Positions 7,285-14,591 of a stretch of 54,576 nucleotides of DNA are shown one piece after another. Position numbers and translations under genes: made by a program. Each line of letters begins with the position of its first letter. The stretch's first letter is position 1. The stretch comes from Clostridia bacterium. Its GTDB lineage: Bacteria; Bacillota_A; Clostridia; Oscillospirales; CAG-272. The notes under the pieces were generated by a model, which made no database searches, was not told the origin of the DNA, and worked only from the letters and a program-made list of their open reading frames with translations. The stretch is from NCBI GenBank assembly GCA_017501175.1, contig JAFVXK010000003.1, positions 1 to 54,576 on the forward strand. The letters are read 5' to 3'.

Positions 7285-8598
7285 TTAAATCTCCTCTTCC
7301 TCTTCCTTTTTAGGCTCGACGAGAACTGTGAGCTTGCTGATGCACTCCTTTTTCATCTGTGCGACGATAACGAAGAGGTTCTCGTAGCGGAAGCTATCGC
7401 CGACGTGGGGGTCGGAGTCGAGCATCTCAATTGCCCAGCCGCCCATCGTGGAATACTCGCAGGCGAAGTCCTCTGGCTTCTCAAAGTCAATCTCCTCAAA
7501 GAAGTCGTCAATGTTCATATCGCAGGCGACCTCGTAGGTATTCTCGCCGGTGGAGATGCACTCGGTAACTATGACGTCGGTATCGTCCCAGATATCTCCG
7601 ACAAGCTCCTCTAAGATATCCTCCATCGTGACGACGCCAAGCGTGCCGCCAAACTCGTCGATTACCACCGCGAGATGCATCTTCGCATCGCGGAGCTTTG
7701 CGAGGGCCGCGGGAAGCTTCATCGTCTTGTGAATTCTGCAAGGCTTCATAAGAAGCGCGCGTATGTCGGGCTTCTCGTCGCCGAGGGTAGCCTTATAGTA
7801 CCTTGTGAGCGAGAGGACGCCGATGATGTTATCAATACTGTCGGCATAAACGGGAAGTCGCGAATACTGCGCGTTATCAGAGAGCATTGCGCTGATTTTT
7901 TCCTCGTCGCTGTCGATGTCCATCGCCGTCATATCGATACGCGGGGTCATTATCTTTTCGACGGTGGTGTCGCGGAAGTCTAGGGTTGACTGCAAAAGCT
8001 CGCCCTGCTCCTCGTTGATAAGTCCCTCCTCCTCGATGGTGTCGATAATGGTGACAAGCTCCTCCTCGGTAACGGTGGGGTCGTCGTCCTTGCGGTCCTT
8101 GCCCCAGATTTTACGCAATACTATAAGAAGAAGCATAACGATAAAGACAAACGGGCTCAAAATTATCGTGAGTATGCGGGTGGGAACTGCGATAAAGCGC
8201 ACGACGGTGTCGGCGTTTTGCTTTGCCAAAACCTTCGGCAAAATTTCACCGAAAATAAGTATGATGACGGTAATGAGTATCGTCGATACGGTTGATGCAA
8301 TCGCAACCGCCTCATTTTTGAAGAGGTTGAGTATAATAAGCGTGGTGCAGGTGGAAACGGCTATATTGGCAAGGTTGTTGCCGATAAGGATAGCCGAGAG
8401 CGCCGTTTGGAATTTCTCGGTTATACCGAAGGCTATTTTCGCGGTTTTGCTTCCGCCCTCTGCCGCGCGACGCAGACGCATCTTATTCGCCGAGTTGAAG
8501 GCAATCTCGGACGCCGAGAAATAAGCCGATAGGCATATCATTATGAAGATAACGAGATATGCCCACCACATTTTAGAAAAGTGCTCGGAAAGGTTCAT
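7285..8598 (-). CDS. CNNM/CorC-type membrane protein (DUF21-CBS-CorC), downstream paralogue
   Basis: The 437-aa protein has the hemolysin-C/CorC layout. First comes an N-terminal DUF21 (CNNM transmembrane) domain with about four hydrophobic segments (about 1-190). Next is a charged linker (VTEEELVTIIDTIEEEGLIN), then a pair of CBS domains (about 215-335, with EKIMTPRIDMTAM and HLAVVIDEFGGTLGVVTMEDILEELVGDI), and last a CorC/HlyC C-terminal domain. Family members act in magnesium or cobalt efflux or homeostasis, with nucleotide sensed by the CBS pair; the old name hemolysin is misleading. The start overlaps the stop of the upstream paralogue by 4 nt (ATGA), so both are co-translated. Its last 73 coding bases recur at 5414-5486. 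Confidence 0.9.
   Translation of the reverse strand: MNLSEHFSKMWWAYLVIFIMICLSAYFSASEIAFNSANKMRLRRAAEGGSKTAKIAFGITEKFQTALSAILIGNNLANIAVSTCTTLIILNLFKNEAVAIASTVSTILITVIILIFGEILPKVLAKQNADTVVRFIAVPTRILTIILSPFVFIVMLLLIVLRKIWGKDRKDDDPTVTEEELVTIIDTIEEEGLINEEQGELLQSTLDFRDTTVEKIMTPRIDMTAMDIDSDEEKISAMLSDNAQYSRLPVYADSIDNIIGVLSLTRYYKATLGDEKPDIRALLMKPCRIHKTMKLPAALAKLRDAKMHLAVVIDEFGGTLGVVTMEDILEELVGDIWDDTDVIVTECISTGENTYEVACDMNIDDFFEEIDFEKPEDFACEYSTMGGWAIEMLDSDPHVGDSFRYENLFVIVAQMKKECISKLTVLVEPKKEEEEEI
7297..7369 (+). repeat. Direct repeat copy 2 (73 bp, perfect)
   Basis: Identical to 5414-5486. This copy lies inside the intact 3' end of the CorC-type gene. Confidence 0.97.
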
Positions 8599-9935
8599 AT
8601 CGCCGCCTCCTTTTCTGCAAGCTCCGCCTTGAATTCAGCGAGAGCCTCTTCGTCAAGGAGCTGGACGAGCACCTCTGTCGGCTTTCCGTTAGTCACCGAC
8701 TGCGCGGTTATCTTCATTCCCTCATAGAGAAACTCCTCGTCCTCAACGGGCAGTCTGCCGAGCTTCTCAAGCATAATCGAAAGAAGCGGTTTGTTTGCTA
8801 CGCGCTTCGGCGGCGCGTCTATTCCCATACGCTCGTAGGCGTCGGAAACGAGCATTCTCGTGTTGATGATATACTTGTTTCCGCCAAGCGCGCAGAAATT
8901 CTTATCTACGATATCCTCCTCGTCGTAAATCTCTCCGACGAGCTCCTCCAGGATATCCTCGATGGTAACCAGTCCGACAACCTGCTTTTTCTCGTCCTGG
9001 ACTATTGCCATCTGTATTTTGTGCTGACGCATATGCGTAAGAAGGTTATCTATCTTCGCATTTTCGCGCACTATATACGGGGTAGTCATTATTGCCCTTA
9101 TGTTAACGCGCTGATTTCTTCTGTATTCCTTGAGATAGGTACGCACACGGAGTATTCCGAGAATACGCTCGGAGTTTGCCGCCCTGACGGGAAGACGCGA
9201 GTGAACCGTGTTAAGTATCAGAGGAAGAACCTCGTCGGGTGTTGCGTTCACCGAGATGGCATTCATATCCTTTGCCATCGTCATTATCTCCTCAACCGTG
9301 GTCTTGGTGAACTCTATTGCCGACTTGAGCATATCGCTCTGCTCCTCGTCAACGACGCCCTCCTCCTCTGCGGTTTCTATAATCTCGGTAAGCTCGTCTT
9401 CGGTAATCGACGGTTCTGCCTCCCGCCTTGAGAACATTCTCGTTGCGGCGCGGGATATGAGATTGAAGAATGCCGCAACCGGCATAAGAAGCTTCATCAG
9501 AAATCTCAGTGAGCCCTGGAAGAAGAGCGACACAGACTCGCTTCTGTCGTTTGCAAAGCTCTTCGGTATCATCTCGCTGAAAAGGAATATTATAACCGTG
9601 CTCATTACCGAGCAGATTATAGAGAAGGTGAAGGATTCAAGGTACGCCTCGTCCTTATGCAACGCTTCTCTGAAGATATCGGTTGCAAGAATCGTGAATA
9701 CCGCAGCACCGGCTATCTTGGTTACGTTATTTCCTATCAGAAGTGTGGTGAGCGCCTTTTCAAAATTGTTAATGATTAAAAGGACGCCCTTAGCGCTTTT
9801 CTTTCCGTCATCTGCGAGGGACTTGATTTTGATTTTGTTGACCGCCGAGAATGCACTCTCGGTTGCCGCAAAATAAGCTCCTCCGATAACACAAATTGCG
9901 AAGATTATCCACAAGGGTATACTGTCACTACCCAC
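8595..9935 (-). CDS. CNNM/CorC-type membrane protein (DUF21-CBS-CorC), upstream paralogue
   Basis: The 446-aa protein shares the full architecture of its downstream neighbour: DUF21 membrane domain (about 1-200), linker SITEDELTEIIETAEEEGVVD, CBS pair (about 220-340) with IQMAIVQDEKKQVVGLVTIEDILEELVGEIYDEED, and a CorC/HlyC domain. The two are clearly paralogues from an old tandem duplication, probably forming a heteromeric or paired ion-handling unit. The start is a GTG at 9935; the only nearby ATG is out of frame, and AAGGAG lies about 10 nt upstream. The gene leads a two-gene operon from the promoter at 9987-10015. Confidence 0.9.
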   Translation of the reverse strand: MGSDSIPLWIIFAICVIGGAYFAATESAFSAVNKIKIKSLADDGKKSAKGVLLIINNFEKALTTLLIGNNVTKIAGAAVFTILATDIFREALHKDEAYLESFTFSIICSVMSTVIIFLFSEMIPKSFANDRSESVSLFFQGSLRFLMKLLMPVAAFFNLISRAATRMFSRREAEPSITEDELTEIIETAEEEGVVDEEQSDMLKSAIEFTKTTVEEIMTMAKDMNAISVNATPDEVLPLILNTVHSRLPVRAANSERILGILRVRTYLKEYRRNQRVNIRAIMTTPYIVRENAKIDNLLTHMRQHKIQMAIVQDEKKQVVGLVTIEDILEELVGEIYDEEDIVDKNFCALGGNKYIINTRMLVSDAYERMGIDAPPKRVANKPLLSIMLEKLGRLPVEDEEFLYEGMKITAQSVTNGKPTEVLVQLLDEEALAEFKAELAEKEAAI

Positions 9936-9986
9936 GAAAAATCATCTCCTTACCTATTCTTTAAATATTTTTCGACATTAAAGTCG

Positions 9987-10015
9987 ATTATATCACTTTT
10001 CTTTGTGTTTGTCAA
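9987..10015 (-). promoter_or_regulatory. Promoter of the CorC-type gene pair
   Basis: On the minus strand TTGACA (10010-10015) and TATAAT (9987-9992) are separated by exactly 17 bp. A small dyad TCGAC-N6-GTCGA at 9972-9987 touches the -10 box and might be an operator. Confidence 0.85.
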
Positions 10016-10059
10016 GACATTTTCGAATATTGCGCGAGGCAAAAGAGCCCCCTGTCGCA

Positions 10060-10827
10060 TTATATCTCAAAGGTGTCCCCGTCGTTACAGAAGCTCACGT
10101 TAGGCATTATTTCACGGCACTCGGCGAGGGCCTTGTCGTAATTTTGCATAATGTAGCGTCCGTGGTGAAGGAAGCGAAGCTCGCCTATTTTGGCGTCCTT
10201 CAAAACCTTGCAAACCTCTGCTGGCTTATGATGTCCGCTCTCGGTGAGCAAAAGGTCACACCCGTCGCCGACAAGCGCCAGAATTTCCTCAACAGAGGCG
10301 GTGTCGCCGGTGTAGGCGATGCGCTTTCCCTCTGCCTCAATTATGAACGAGAAGGACTGATAGCCCTCTTCGGTTTTTGCAAGATGTAAATTATGCTTTA
10401 CATTCACGGTCAAATCGCCGTTTTCGAAGACTACTCCGTCGGCAATTTTCTTTGCGAGGGTATTATAGGGCGCTTCGTATCCGCCCTCCGAGTTTTTGAG
10501 CATTGCCATAACGCCATCAAAGGTTTCGAGCGTGGGAAGATAAACCGTGACGTCGCCGAATTTTGGAACTACGCCCGTACGCGTGTATATCTTTCTTATG
10601 GTCCAAAGCAGATGCGGAAGTCCGCCGACGTGGTCCATGTGGGCGTGCGAGATGAAAATATCCGAAACGCTCATCAAATCGACGCCCATAGTGTGCGCGG
10701 TGTAGGCACAGCCCTCTCCTGCGTCGAACCAATAGAGGCGTCCGTCCTTTTCGATAGCCCAAGCGGTGTGGTGACGGTCTGCAAAGGGCTCTGTACCCGA
10801 GCAGCTTCCAAAGATATAAATTTTCAT
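10060..10827 (-). CDS. MBL-fold metallo-hydrolase (RNase Z-like group)
   Basis: The 255-aa protein has the metallo-beta-lactamase fold signature HAHMDH (H61, H63, D65, H66), a further histidine at about H148 (NLHLA), and TGDT with D175 bridging the two metals. A late HH pair occurs in RFLHHGRY. The start MKIYIFGSCSGTEPF and overall pattern resemble ribonuclease Z/phosphodiesterase-like MBL proteins, but the tRNA-binding exosite of RNase Z is not evident, so substrate is unknown. It is cytoplasmic and lies 23 bp after the small lipoprotein gene, probably the last gene of the operon that starts at 16952. Confidence 0.85.
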   Translation of the reverse strand: MKIYIFGSCSGTEPFADRHHTAWAIEKDGRLYWFDAGEGCAYTAHTMGVDLMSVSDIFISHAHMDHVGGLPHLLWTIRKIYTRTGVVPKFGDVTVYLPTLETFDGVMAMLKNSEGGYEAPYNTLAKKIADGVVFENGDLTVNVKHNLHLAKTEEGYQSFSFIIEAEGKRIAYTGDTASVEEILALVGDGCDLLLTESGHHKPAEVCKVLKDAKIGELRFLHHGRYIMQNYDKALAECREIMPNVSFCNDGDTFEI

Positions 10828-10850
10828 ACTGTTTACCTCTTAAATTGATT

Positions 10851-11360
10851 TCAGTCGGCTTTCAGGCTTTTTGCCCATTTTTCGAACTGCGGCGCGTACT
10901 TTGTCGAAAGCTCGGCGTAGCACGCCATCTGAACCGCCCAAATGCAATCGGCGCCGTTAATGATGACCGCGTAATAATAGTAATAGGTGGTTGGCACCTC
11001 GGGGTCCTCGACTATGTAGTCGAGCTCGGCTCTGTCGCCCGACGCGCTGTAAGCGGGGGCTACGGTTTCCGAAAGCTCGGATTTTTCGAGAAAGTTCTCG
11101 GTAAACGCCTGTATATCGAGGCTCGAAAGACCTGCAACGGCAAGCTCTGTCAGCGTGTACTTATTAAAGACTATAAACGCCTCGTCGCTGCCAAACGCCA
11201 TAAGAGCTCCCGCGTTTGCGCGCTCCTCAAAATCGCGCGGCAATTCAAAGCTGATGCCGAGGCGGGAATACTGCACCATACCGCAGGAAGTCAGCGCCGC
11301 GCAAAGAAGCGCGGTACAAAGGACGAGGATAACAAATTTAAAAACAGTTCTTTTCATCAT
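10851..11360 (-). CDS. Small predicted lipoprotein of unknown function
   Basis: The 169-aa product has a classic lipoprotein signal: positive MMKR, a hydrophobic stretch and lipobox LTSC with the acceptor Cys at 26. The mature part (about 27-169) has no motif I can name; it contains YTLTELAVAGL and a tyrosine run near ELDYIVEDPEVPTTYYYYYAV, with the feel of a PsbP/DcrB-like small beta domain. Its ATG overlaps the stop of the SGNH-LRR gene by 4 nt, so it belongs to the acylation operon and is likely a surface partner of the SGNH proteins. Function is not known. Confidence 0.75.
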   Translation of the reverse strand: MMKRTVFKFVILVLCTALLCAALTSCGMVQYSRLGISFELPRDFEERANAGALMAFGSDEAFIVFNKYTLTELAVAGLSSLDIQAFTENFLEKSELSETVAPAYSASGDRAELDYIVEDPEVPTTYYYYYAVIINGADCIWAVQMACYAELSTKYAPQFEKWAKSLKAD

Positions 11361-12787
11361 TTTTCCTTCACTAATATTTTCCTTATGCCTACGACCTCTA
11401 CCCAGTTGTAATGAGTGTCGTAATCACTGCTCTCGGGGACGTATATTCTGAAAGCGTCCGACGTTCCGAAGAAATCTTGGGGCGGCGCGAGCATAGCGGC
11501 GTTGGGATAGAGTATCCGCAAGGCCTTCACCGACACAGCTCCTGAAAACGCACCGTTTTCAAGCATTCTGAGGTTGGTATTCTCGGTTATTATTACACTT
11601 TCTGCCGCAGCGCCGACAAACGCCTCTTTTCCTATCGCGGTGACCTTATAGGTGTTGTAGCCGAGCGGAATTGTGAGCGTTTTCTGAAGCTTTCCCTCGT
11701 CGGTAAGTCCCACTATCTTATAAGAGCCGCCCTCGCGCTTTTCGTAGAGGAAATACCTCGCGTTTTCGTCCTCGCCGAAGTATCGCACGTCAACTTCGGG
11801 AAGCGGCGTCGCTTCGGGAACATCTTCAATAACGGCTTTCGGAATTTCAAGAGCAAGGAGCAGGTCGCGCGTAAGCCTTACCGTGTGGGCTTTTGCGCCC
11901 GCCTCGTTAAGATGGAGGTTGGTGTCGTAGAAGTACCCTGCGTCCATAATAGCCTCGCTCGGAGTGCCGATTATCTCGCAGTCGAGGCTCTCATCGAGGA
12001 ACTCGTGGAAGCTGTCGGCAAGGCTTTTATCAACAACCGCAGGCTCATTCATCGGGCAGTAGGCAAAGAAGACCTTCGCGCCACGGCTCTCGCACTCGGC
12101 GACGTAATCGTTAAGATAGTCTATAAAATCGGGCGAAACGGTTTCGGGCGAGAGGTTTATCATTGTGCCCTCGTCGTAATAGATATCCATTACGTTCTCT
12201 TCCCGAGGGTATTTGAGGTCGCCGTATTCGTTGATATTAGCCGAGTTATAAGCTCCCGATGGATTTATAACCGTGCCCTCGGCAATGAGCTTCAGCTTTC
12301 TTGCGGCAAACGACCACATACCGCCAAGCAGTGAGAGCTGATTGTCCGTGGGAATGTCCCAAAACATACCGAAATTGCCGTCGAGCGCCTTCAGGGTATG
12401 CTCCGAGCTGAAATAGAGCGAGAGCGTCTGCGGGTCGAGCTCGGGCGAGATAATAACGACGTCGCCTTCCCCGATAGCCGAGCGCGAGAGGTCGAGCATA
12501 AGCTTCGTGCCGAGCGCCGCGTAAAGTCCGAAATTCACCACGGGCATACCCGTATATTTCTCAAGCATCTCGCTGTTAAGTCCAAACGCTACCGACGAGC
12601 CGCCGACGACCACTATCTTTTCACCCTCTATCGAGTGTAGCCTGTCGTATTTCTCGTCAAGCGCGCCTGTAAATTCGTTTGAAAACTGCGGCGGTGTAAG
12701 TGTTGCCGCGCATATCACGGCGGCAAAGGGGAACATCAGAGCGATAGCACACAGAAGAGAGGCAATTATGACTTTAAATGCTTTCAT
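11357..12787 (-). CDS. Secreted or anchored SGNH-type protein with C-terminal BspA-like repeats
   Basis: The 476-aa protein starts with a signal peptide or membrane anchor (about 5-28). An SGNH/GDSL-like domain follows (about 55-315): nucleophile block VVVGGSSVAFG (S64/S65) and the catalytic dyad block DTNLH (D288, H292). The C-terminal part (about 325-470) carries BspA-type leucine-rich repeat (LRR_5) elements such as VTAIGKEAFVGAAAESVIITE and LRMLENGAFSGAVSVKALRI. With the MBOAT gene immediately upstream (12 bp gap), it corresponds to the AlgJ/AlgX or DltD-like partner that moves acyl groups onto extracellular polymer. The substrate cannot be told from sequence. Confidence 0.85.
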   Translation of the reverse strand: MKAFKVIIASLLCAIALMFPFAAVICAATLTPPQFSNEFTGALDEKYDRLHSIEGEKIVVVGGSSVAFGLNSEMLEKYTGMPVVNFGLYAALGTKLMLDLSRSAIGEGDVVIISPELDPQTLSLYFSSEHTLKALDGNFGMFWDIPTDNQLSLLGGMWSFAARKLKLIAEGTVINPSGAYNSANINEYGDLKYPREENVMDIYYDEGTMINLSPETVSPDFIDYLNDYVAECESRGAKVFFAYCPMNEPAVVDKSLADSFHEFLDESLDCEIIGTPSEAIMDAGYFYDTNLHLNEAGAKAHTVRLTRDLLLALEIPKAVIEDVPEATPLPEVDVRYFGEDENARYFLYEKREGGSYKIVGLTDEGKLQKTLTIPLGYNTYKVTAIGKEAFVGAAAESVIITENTNLRMLENGAFSGAVSVKALRILYPNAAMLAPPQDFFGTSDAFRIYVPESSDYDTHYNWVEVVGIRKILVKEK

Positions 12788-12799
12788 ACATCTCTCCTC

Positions 12800-14263
12800 C
12801 TAAAACTGAAAGTATATAAACGTGCTTATCATATCTTTGGACAGGAGTAATGCCCATACGATAAATATCACCCAGACAAAATAGATAAACGCGCCGTTTT
12901 TCGTAAGGACGCCCGACGCGTCCTCGGCGTCCGAGTAGGTGAGCATTCTGTCAATCATAAGAAGAACTGCAAACGAGGCAAGCGTCATCAAAATCTCTAC
13001 CGTACCAAGTCCCATCTCCGAAAGCGTCACACCGAGCGAGGTCTGCCAGCCAGACGCGGTAAAGAGCCTTTCGAGAAGAACTCCCGCATCGGAGATAGAA
13101 TTGGCTCTGAAGAATATCCACGCAAAAGACACGAGGACGAAGGTTATCGCGCGACGCACCCAAACGACGCCCGCCGAGCGCTCGGTAAGTCCCAAGCGGC
13201 AAAGAAGTCGGTTTCTTGATTTATAGGTAAGGTTGCCCACCACCTGATATATTCCGTGTATCGCGCCCCAAAGGACAAAGGTCCACGCCGCGCCGTGCCA
13301 AAGTCCCGACACGAGAAAGACTATAAGCAAATTTAAAAGCTGACGCGCTCTTCCCCGTCTGTTGCCGCCGAGGGGTATGTAGAGATAGTCGCGAAACCAC
13401 GAGGAAAGCGAAATATGCCAACGCGACCAGAATTCCTTTATCGAGGTTGCGAGGTAGGGGTGGTCGAAGTTCTTCATAAGCCTGATGCCCATAACCCTCG
13501 CGCAGCCGATGGCAATATCGGTATAGCCCGAGAAGTCGCAATATATTTGCAGAGCAAACATAACCGTTGCGATAATAACGCCCGCACCCGTCGCGCCCTC
13601 GGGATTATTGTAAACCGAGTTTACGTAAACGGCGACGGTATCGGCAACGCAGACCTTCTTGAAGAAGCCGACGAGCATATGCTTTGCGCCCTTTATCGCG
13701 TTATCATTCGACCACCTGTGAGGCTCTTTAAGCTGGGGAATAAGGTTATCGGGACGCTCGATGGGCCCTGCTACGAGCTGGGGGAAGAAGGAAACGAAAA
13801 GCGCGTAGAAGAAGAAATTGCGCTCGGTTTTTATATCTCCCCTGTAAACGTCGATAACGTAGGAGAGCGTCTGGAAGGTATAGAAGGATATACCGACGGG
13901 GAGCATAAGGTCAAGCGCAAGGCTACCTATCTCGACACCGAAGAGGGCAAAAAGCCCCGTGACGCTTCCCGAGAGGAAGTTAAAATACTTGTAGAAGAAG
14001 AGTACGCCGAGGCAGGTGATAAGCGTTACGGTAAGAGCGATGCGCTTGACCTTACGGCTCTCGGTTTTCTCTATGATATTCGATGCTACCCACGACACGA
14101 GCGTCGTGCCGAAGATAAGAATGACAAGCTCTGCCTGATAACACATATAAAAGTAGTAGCTGGCTATAAGGAGCATCGGCCACTTGAGCTTCTTCGGCAG
14201 AACGAAGTAAAGAAGCGCAACTATCGGGTAAAAGAGTAAAAACTCCCAGGAATTAAAGGTCAC
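12800..14263 (-). CDS. MBOAT-family membrane O-acyltransferase (AlgI-like)
   Basis: The 487-aa polytopic protein has the AlgI/DltB-like MBOAT pattern: start FNSWEFLLFYPIVALLYF, LPVGISFYTFQTLSYVIDVYRG (about 121-142), QIYCDFSGYTDIAIG (239-253), RWHISLSSWFRDYLYIPLGG (281-300) and the catalytic histidine in LWHGAAW (H323). Such proteins take acyl groups from a cytoplasmic donor across the membrane to O-acylate alginate, peptidoglycan, teichoic acid or other exopolymers together with SGNH partners. Two SGNH genes flank it here. Its start overlaps the preceding small membrane protein gene by 11 nt, which supports co-translation. Confidence 0.92.
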   Translation of the reverse strand: MTFNSWEFLLFYPIVALLYFVLPKKLKWPMLLIASYYFYMCYQAELVILIFGTTLVSWVASNIIEKTESRKVKRIALTVTLITCLGVLFFYKYFNFLSGSVTGLFALFGVEIGSLALDLMLPVGISFYTFQTLSYVIDVYRGDIKTERNFFFYALFVSFFPQLVAGPIERPDNLIPQLKEPHRWSNDNAIKGAKHMLVGFFKKVCVADTVAVYVNSVYNNPEGATGAGVIIATVMFALQIYCDFSGYTDIAIGCARVMGIRLMKNFDHPYLATSIKEFWSRWHISLSSWFRDYLYIPLGGNRRGRARQLLNLLIVFLVSGLWHGAAWTFVLWGAIHGIYQVVGNLTYKSRNRLLCRLGLTERSAGVVWVRRAITFVLVSFAWIFFRANSISDAGVLLERLFTASGWQTSLGVTLSEMGLGTVEILMTLASFAVLLMIDRMLTYSDAEDASGVLTKNGAFIYFVWVIFIVWALLLSKDMISTFIYFQF

Positions 14264-14585
14264 ACTCTGCCTCCTCTCTCACAGGACGCAAAGCCCTCCT
14301 CTCGCGCCACCTTGCCAAAGCGCACGACAAAAAATAGCAAAGGGTATAAACGGCAAGGCTCATCATATAAAAGAGCGCTACGGCGTCAAGCTCTATCGGC
14401 ACGCCGTCGGGGTCGGAGAGAAAAAGCGCGGGTATAACGAGGAGCGCGTGAAGCGCTATATTGACAACTGCGGCTATCCGTCCCGCCCTCTCCGAAGCAA
14501 AGACCGATACGACGTGAAGAGCTATCACGGCAAGCGATGCCGCAGTGATAATGAGTATAGCCGTTATGCTGTTATATGGTATCAA
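14253..14585 (-). CDS. Small integral membrane protein of the acylation operon
   Basis: The 110-aa product has three to four hydrophobic helices (about 8-30, 36-56, 66-92) and a basic C-terminal tail RWRERRALRPVREE, giving a cytoplasmic tail by the positive-inside rule. No family is recognised. It overlaps the MBOAT start by 11 nt and follows the 786-aa lipoprotein gene by 6 bp, so it is almost surely part of the same complex or pathway. DltX-like small partners of MBOAT proteins are a known theme, though DltX is shorter and has one helix. Confidence 0.75.
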   Translation of the reverse strand: MIPYNSITAILIITAASLAVIALHVVSVFASERAGRIAAVVNIALHALLVIPALFLSDPDGVPIELDAVALFYMMSLAVYTLCYFLSCALARWRERRALRPVREEAECDL

Positions 14586-14591
14586 GGTAAA

